This document shows, in pieces, positions 6,634-10,276 of a stretch of DNA of 10,276 nt. This DNA comes from Streptococcaceae bacterium (GTDB lineage Bacteria > Bacillota > Bacilli > Lactobacillales > Streptococcaceae): positions 1 through 10,276 of the forward strand of contig CADFQU010000016.1 in NCBI GenBank assembly GCA_902836505.1, in the 5' to 3' direction. Position 1 is the stretch's first letter. Each line of letters opens with the position of its first letter. Below the pieces are notes generated by a model. That model saw only the letters and a program-made list of their open reading frames with translations. It was not told where the DNA came from and did no database searches. The position numbers and the translations under genes are program-made.

Positions 6634-7392
6634 ATGACAGAACCAATTTTGCAAGTCAAGGACTTGTCGGTTTATTACAATAAGAAAAAGGCACTGAATA
6701 GTGTGTCACTGGATTTCACCCCTAAAGAAATCACGGCTTTAATCGGACCGTCTGGATCAGGGAAGTCTACCTTGCTCAAAGCCATCAACCGGATGGGCGA
6801 TTTGAACCATGAGGTGACGACGACAGGAACCGTCATCTATAATGGTCACAATATCTATAGTCCGCGGACTGATACGGTGGAGCTCCGTAAGGAAATCGGA
6901 ATGGTCTTCCAACAGCCCAACCCTTTCCCCATGTCTATCTATGACAATGTCACCTATGGACTCATGATTAATGGAATCAAGGACAAGCAAGTCTTGGATG
7001 AAGCGGTCGAAACCTCTTTGAAAAACGCTTCTATTTGGGATGAAGTCAAGGATCGCCTTCATGATTCAGCAATCGGGCTTTCAGGGGGGCAGCAACAACG
7101 GGTTTGTGTGGCGCGTGTCCTAGCAACTAGTCCAAAGATTATCCTTTTGGATGAGCCAACTTCTGCCTTGGACCCGATTTCTGCTGGAAAGATTGAAGAA
7201 ACGCTGTATGGTCTGAAGGATCGTTACACCATGCTTTTGGTGACTCGGTCTATGCAACAAGCCAGCCGGATTTCGGATAGAACAGCCTTTTTCTTGGATG
7301 GAGATCTCATCGAATATGATGACACCTCAAAAATCTTCTTGAATCCTGCTCGTAAGGAAACAGAAGATTATGTATCAGGGAAGTTTGGATAA
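6634..7392 (+). CDS. pstB: Phosphate ABC transporter ATPase PstB, copy 2, with Arg in the switch loop
   Basis: A 252-residue PstB-family ATPase. Seen here: Walker [10 protein letters not shown] at 38-46, Q-loop Gln93 in VFQQPNPF, signature LSGGQ at 149-153, Walker B IILLDEP at 169-175 with Glu174, and D-loop SALD. The switch loop reads [10 protein letters not shown], so the usual His is Arg205 (CGG at 7246-7248), whereas copy 1 keeps His. In ABC ATPases this His contacts the gamma-phosphate. Its replacement suggests a weakened or altered ATP site, as in asymmetric ABC dimers; that consequence is inferred. I recall the same VTRSMQQ string in other streptococcal PstB proteins, so it may be fixed in the lineage. 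AAGGA lies upstream of the ATG, and 36 bases separate it from copy 1. Confidence 0.94.
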   Translation: MTEPILQVKDLSVYYNKKKALNSVSLDFTPKEITALIGPSGSGKSTLLKAINRMGDLNHEVTTTGTVIYNGHNIYSPRTDTVELRKEIGMVFQQPNPFPMSIYDNVTYGLMINGIKDKQVLDEAVETSLKNASIWDEVKDRLHDSAIGLSGGQQQRVCVARVLATSPKIILLDEPTSALDPISAGKIEETLYGLKDRYTMLLVTRSMQQASRISDRTAFFLDGDLIEYDDTSKIFLNPARKETEDYVSGKFG

Positions 7393-7406
7393 GAAAGGGA
7401 AAGTAA

Positions 7407-8060
7407 ATGTTACGTGTACAATTTGAAGAAGATTTAGAAAAACTTCATAATCAGTTTTATGCGATGGGAAATGAAGTTTTGACCCAGATCAACCGCACGG
7501 TTCGGGCTTTTGTCACTCATGATCGGGATCTGGCACGCCAGGTTATTGAAGATGATGCAGAGATTAATGAGTATGAAGTGAAGTTGGAACGCAAATCCTT
7601 TGAGATGATTGCGCTACAACAACCTGTATCTCAGGACCTTCGGATGGTCATGACAGTCTTAAAAGCAGTCTCTGACTTAGAGCGGATGGGTGACCATGCG
7701 GTTTCAATCGCGAAAGCAACTATTCGAATGAAGGGGGAAGTCCGCATCCAATCTGTTGAAGAGGAGATCAGCAAGATGGGTCGTGAGGTCAAAGACTTTG
7801 TCGAATCCACACTGGATGTTTACCTCAAAGGTGATGTAGATTTGGCCTATGAAGTAGCTAGCCGAGACGAAGTGATCAACCATTACTTCGATAGCATTCA
7901 AGAATTAGCAACAGAAGAAATTCGGAAGAATCCTGAGTCCATTGTAACCGGACGTGATTACTTCCAAGTGATCAACTACTTGGAGCGTATTGGTGATTAT
8001 GCTAAAAATATCTGTGAGTGGGTTGTCTACTTCGAAACAGGAAAAATTGTGGAATTATAA
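7407..8060 (+). CDS. phoU: Phosphate signalling/transport accessory protein PhoU
   Basis: A 217-residue, all-helical cytoplasmic protein with two PhoU domains, about 1-110 and 115-217. Each domain carries the metal-binding ExxxD core motif: E92-R-M-G-D96 in domain one and E193-R-I-G-D197 with Asn201 in domain two. PhoU proteins dampen phosphate uptake and signalling through contact with the Pst transporter and, where known, the sensor kinase. In this family the gene normally closes the pst operon, as here. AAAGGGAAAG precedes the ATG, and 14 bases separate it from pstB copy 2. The stop codon lies inside the base of the downstream terminator stem. The length is normal and both domains are intact. 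Confidence 0.94.
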   Translation: MLRVQFEEDLEKLHNQFYAMGNEVLTQINRTVRAFVTHDRDLARQVIEDDAEINEYEVKLERKSFEMIALQQPVSQDLRMVMTVLKAVSDLERMGDHAVSIAKATIRMKGEVRIQSVEEEISKMGREVKDFVESTLDVYLKGDVDLAYEVASRDEVINHYFDSIQELATEEIRKNPESIVTGRDYFQVINYLERIGDYAKNICEWVVYFETGKIVEL

Positions 8061-8105
8061 GAAAATAAAGTCTGAGGTCATCATCTCAGACTTTATTTTC
8101 TTATA
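8056..8105 (+). terminator. Strong, probably bidirectional terminator at the end of the pst-phoU operon
   Basis: Bases 8056-8076 pair perfectly with 8085-8105: 21 bp with an 8-base loop (GTCATCAT, 8077-8084). The G+C-richer core AGTCTGAG/CTCAGACT is flanked by an A-rich left arm and a T-rich right arm (TTTATTTTCTTAT). It could therefore stop transcription in either direction, although no minus-strand gene is present nearby. The TAA stop of phoU (8058-8060) is part of the left arm. Confidence 0.9.
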
Positions 8106-8127
8106 GATCTGGTTTTACCCCTCTTAC

Positions 8128-8156
8128 CTTACAGACCATAGGATTTATGTTAGAAT
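8128..8156 (+). promoter_or_regulatory. pepN promoter
   Basis: An extended -10, TGTTAGAAT, covers 8148-8156 with TAGAAT at 8151-8156. CTTACA at 8128-8133 matches TTGACA at 4 of 6 positions with a 17-bp spacer. Transcription would start near 8163, about 27 bases before the pepN ATG. The site lies between the phoU terminator and pepN, so pepN is an independent unit. No regulatory repeat was seen. Confidence 0.75.
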
Positions 8157-8189
8157 AGAAGATGAGAATAAATGAAGAAGGAGTTACTC

Positions 8190-10276
8190 ATGCAAGCAGT
8201 AGCACATTTTATTGATACATTTGTACCTGAGCACTATGATCTATTCTTAGATTTGAACCGCTCAAACAAGACTTTCTCAGGGAAAGTGACCATTACCGGA
8301 GAAGCAAAGGATACTCGCATCTCTCTTCACCAAAAGGATTTGACCATCGAATCTGCACAAGTAGATGGGCAAGATTGTGCCTTTTCAGTCAAGGATGAGG
8401 AAGAAGCGGTCTTTGTTGAAGTTCCTTCTACAGGTAAAGTAAACCTTACACTTTCTTATAAAGGAAAAATTACCGATAATATGACAGGGATCTATCCTTC
8501 TTACTACACAGTAGATGGTGTGAAGAAGGAAGTAATCTCTACTCAGTTTGAGAGCCACTTTGCGCGTGAAGCCTTCCCAAGTGTGGATGAGCCAGAGGCC
8601 AAGGCGACCTTTGATTTGGCTGTGAAATTTGACCAAGAAGAGGGAGAAATCGTTCTTTCTAACATGCCCGAAATTGATATTAAAAATCGGAAAGAAACAG
8701 GTATTTGGAAATTTGATACAACTCCTCGTATGTCGTCTTATCTCTTGGCCTTCGCGGCAGGAGATCTTCAAGGTGTGACAGCTAAGACCAAGAATGGAAC
8801 CCTAGTCGGTGTCTACTCTACCAAAGCTCACCCATTAGAAAACTTGGACTTCTCATTAGATATTGCCGTTCGTGCTATTGAATTCTACGAAGACTATTAT
8901 GGAGTGGCTTACCCAATCCCTCAATCCCTTCATATCGCCCTTCCAGACTTCTCTTCAGGAGCTATGGAAAACTGGGGCTTGGTAACTTACCGCGAAGTCT
9001 ACCTCCTGGTAGATGAGAATTCGACAGCTCAGAGCCGTCAAACAGTAGCCTTGGTCGTAGCTCACGAGTTGGCCCACCAATGGTTCGGAAACCTCGTGAC
9101 CATGAAGTGGTGGGATGACCTCTGGTTGAATGAAAGCTTCGCCAATATGATGGAATATGTCTGCTTGGATGCCATCGAACCAAGCTGGAATATCTTTGAA
9201 GACTTCCAAACAACAGGTGTACCTGCTGCCTTGAAACGTGATGCTACAGATGGCGTTCAATCCGTCCATGTAGAAGTGAAACACCCAGACGAGATTAACA
9301 CCCTCTTTGACCCTGCGATCGTTTACGCCAAGGGTAGCCGGCTCATGCACATGCTTCGCCGTTGGTTAGGCGATGATGCCTTCCGTAAAGGTTTGAAGAT
9401 CTACTTTGAAAAACACCAATACGGCAATACCATCGGTCGTGACCTTTGGGATGCTCTTGGGCAAGCTTCAGGTCGCGATGTCGCAGCCTTTATGGATTCT
9501 TGGTTGGAGCAACCAGGATACCCTGTTGTCTCAGCTTCTGTAGAGAACGATACCTTGATCATCCGTCAAGAGCAGTTCTTTATCGGTGAAAGAGAAGAAA
9601 AAGGCCGCAAGTGGGTTGTTCCTTTGAACAGCAACTGGACGGGTATTCCAGATACCTTGGAAACTGAAGTCTTAGAAATTCCAAACTACAGTGCCTTGAA
9701 AGCAGCTAACAGCGGAGCTCTTCGATTCAATACAGAAAATACAGCTCACTATATCAGTGACTACCATGGGGAATTGTTGGAAGACATTCTTGCTGACCTT
9801 GCTAGCTTGGATAGCACTTCAAAATTACAAGTGGTTCAAGAACGTCGTCTTTTAGCTGAAAGTGGTCAAATTTCTTATGCAAGCCTCTTGCCAGTGATTG
9901 AACACTTGACAGAAGAAAGTTCCTACTTGGTCGTTTCAGCTGTTTCGAGCGTCTTAGCTGGAATCAGTCTCTTTGTGGATGAGGGAACTGAAACAGAAGC
10001 AGCCTTCCATGAGTTGTTAAAACGCTTGAACCGTTACAACTTTGAACGCTTGGGTCTAGAAGCTAAGCCTGGTGAAACAGAAGAAGACGAAAAAGTTCGT
10101 CAGCTTATGATCGCCAATATGATTAAGGCCAATGATGAAGCTGCACAAGCCCAAGCGAGTGCTATCTTTGAAGCACACGTAGATGATTTGGAAAAACTCC
10201 CAGCTGCCATTCGCTTGCAAATCTTAGTCAACCAAATCAAGCACCATGAAACCAAGGAGCTTAGCCAACAATATCT
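8190..10276 (+). CDS. pepN: Aminopeptidase N (lysyl/alanyl aminopeptidase), 3' end beyond the window
   Basis: A zinc metallopeptidase of the M1 family that removes N-terminal residues from peptides in the cytoplasm, important for growth on peptides. The frame is open from the ATG at 8190 to the window edge, about 695 codons; the full protein is usually about 845, so roughly 150 C-terminal residues are missing only because the window ends. Motifs read from the sequence: the substrate-anchoring GAMEN at residues 257-261, zinc site HELAH at 292-296 with the third ligand Glu315 eighteen residues later (NESFA), and the probable catalytic Tyr379 in VYAKG. AAGGAG at 8178-8183 lies six bases before the ATG. 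There is no signal peptide. No stop or frameshift was found in the portion present. Confidence 0.95.
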   Translation, partial: MQAVAHFIDTFVPEHYDLFLDLNRSNKTFSGKVTITGEAKDTRISLHQKDLTIESAQVDGQDCAFSVKDEEEAVFVEVPSTGKVNLTLSYKGKITDNMTGIYPSYYTVDGVKKEVISTQFESHFAREAFPSVDEPEAKATFDLAVKFDQEEGEIVLSNMPEIDIKNRKETGIWKFDTTPRMSSYLLAFAAGDLQGVTAKTKNGTLVGVYSTKAHPLENLDFSLDIAVRAIEFYEDYYGVAYPIPQSLHIALPDFSSGAMENWGLVTYREVYLLVDENSTAQSRQTVALVVAHELAHQWFGNLVTMKWWDDLWLNESFANMMEYVCLDAIEPSWNIFEDFQTTGVPAALKRDATDGVQSVHVEVKHPDEINTLFDPAIVYAKGSRLMHMLRRWLGDDAFRKGLKIYFEKHQYGNTIGRDLWDALGQASGRDVAAFMDSWLEQPGYPVVSASVENDTLIIRQEQFFIGEREEKGRKWVVPLNSNWTGIPDTLETEVLEIPNYSALKAANSGALRFNTENTAHYISDYHGELLEDILADLASLDSTSKLQVVQERRLLAESGQISYASLLPVIEHLTEESSYLVVSAVSSVLAGISLFVDEGTETEAAFHELLKRLNRYNFERLGLEAKPGETEEDEKVRQLMIANMIKANDEAAQAQASAIFEAHVDDLEKLPAAIRLQILVNQIKHHETKELSQQY

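Noticed and set aside
8385..9350. Several open frames on the minus strand within pepN
   Set aside because: They overlap an intact M1 peptidase with all its catalytic motifs, and the product sequences resemble no family.
1..10276. Mobile elements, CRISPR arrays, rRNA or tRNA genes, riboswitches, phage or toxin-antitoxin genes
   Set aside because: None was seen by reading both strands; gene density, overlaps and content are those of a conserved core region.

Overview
The window looks like the chromosome of a Streptococcus (Firmicutes, low G+C), probably of the mitis/sanguinis/parasanguinis side of the genus. The evidence is an Spx-type regulator, a UPF0223 protein, the streptococcal pstS-pstC-pstA-pstB-pstB-phoU order, a streptococcal-type PepN, strong AAGGAG Shine-Dalgarno sites and extended -10 promoters. 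All genes lie on the + strand. From memory, other streptococci such as S. mutans have the same gene order (spx ... pst ... phoU, pepN); this was not checked by a search.

Layout. Positions 2-109 hold the last 35 codons of an upstream gene, possibly ribF, closed by a 10-bp-stem terminator. A TATAAT promoter then starts a tight four-gene cluster: spx (237-638), a UPF0223 protein (640-918), an inositol-monophosphatase family enzyme (908-1681, TTG start) and an RsmF-type 16S rRNA m5C methyltransferase (1678-2982). These genes overlap or nearly abut, which indicates one transcript. After a 130-bp gap with no terminator comes the high-affinity phosphate uptake operon: pstS (lipoprotein, TTG start), pstC and pstA (membrane channel), two pstB ATPases and phoU. 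A very strong inverted-repeat terminator overlapping the phoU stop ends this unit. pepN (aminopeptidase N) has its own promoter and runs off the right edge, with about 695 codons present.

How the genes work together. PstS, tethered to the outer face of the membrane, captures inorganic phosphate and delivers it to the PstC/PstA channel. The PstB ATPases power import, and PhoU ties transport to phosphate signalling. No two-component system is present in the window. The pst promoter region has two 8-bp near-identical direct repeats with an 11-bp period, placed where the -35 box should be and upstream of an extended -10. This is the arrangement expected for activation by a PhoB/PhoP-family response regulator.

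I did not find an evidently new biological system; this is mostly core housekeeping sequence. The points most worth a second look are the Arg in place of the switch-loop His in PstB2 (but not PstB1), the candidate 11-bp-repeat operator at pst, the 21-bp perfect inverted repeat that includes the phoU stop codon, and several start codons that simple ORF calling would misplace.
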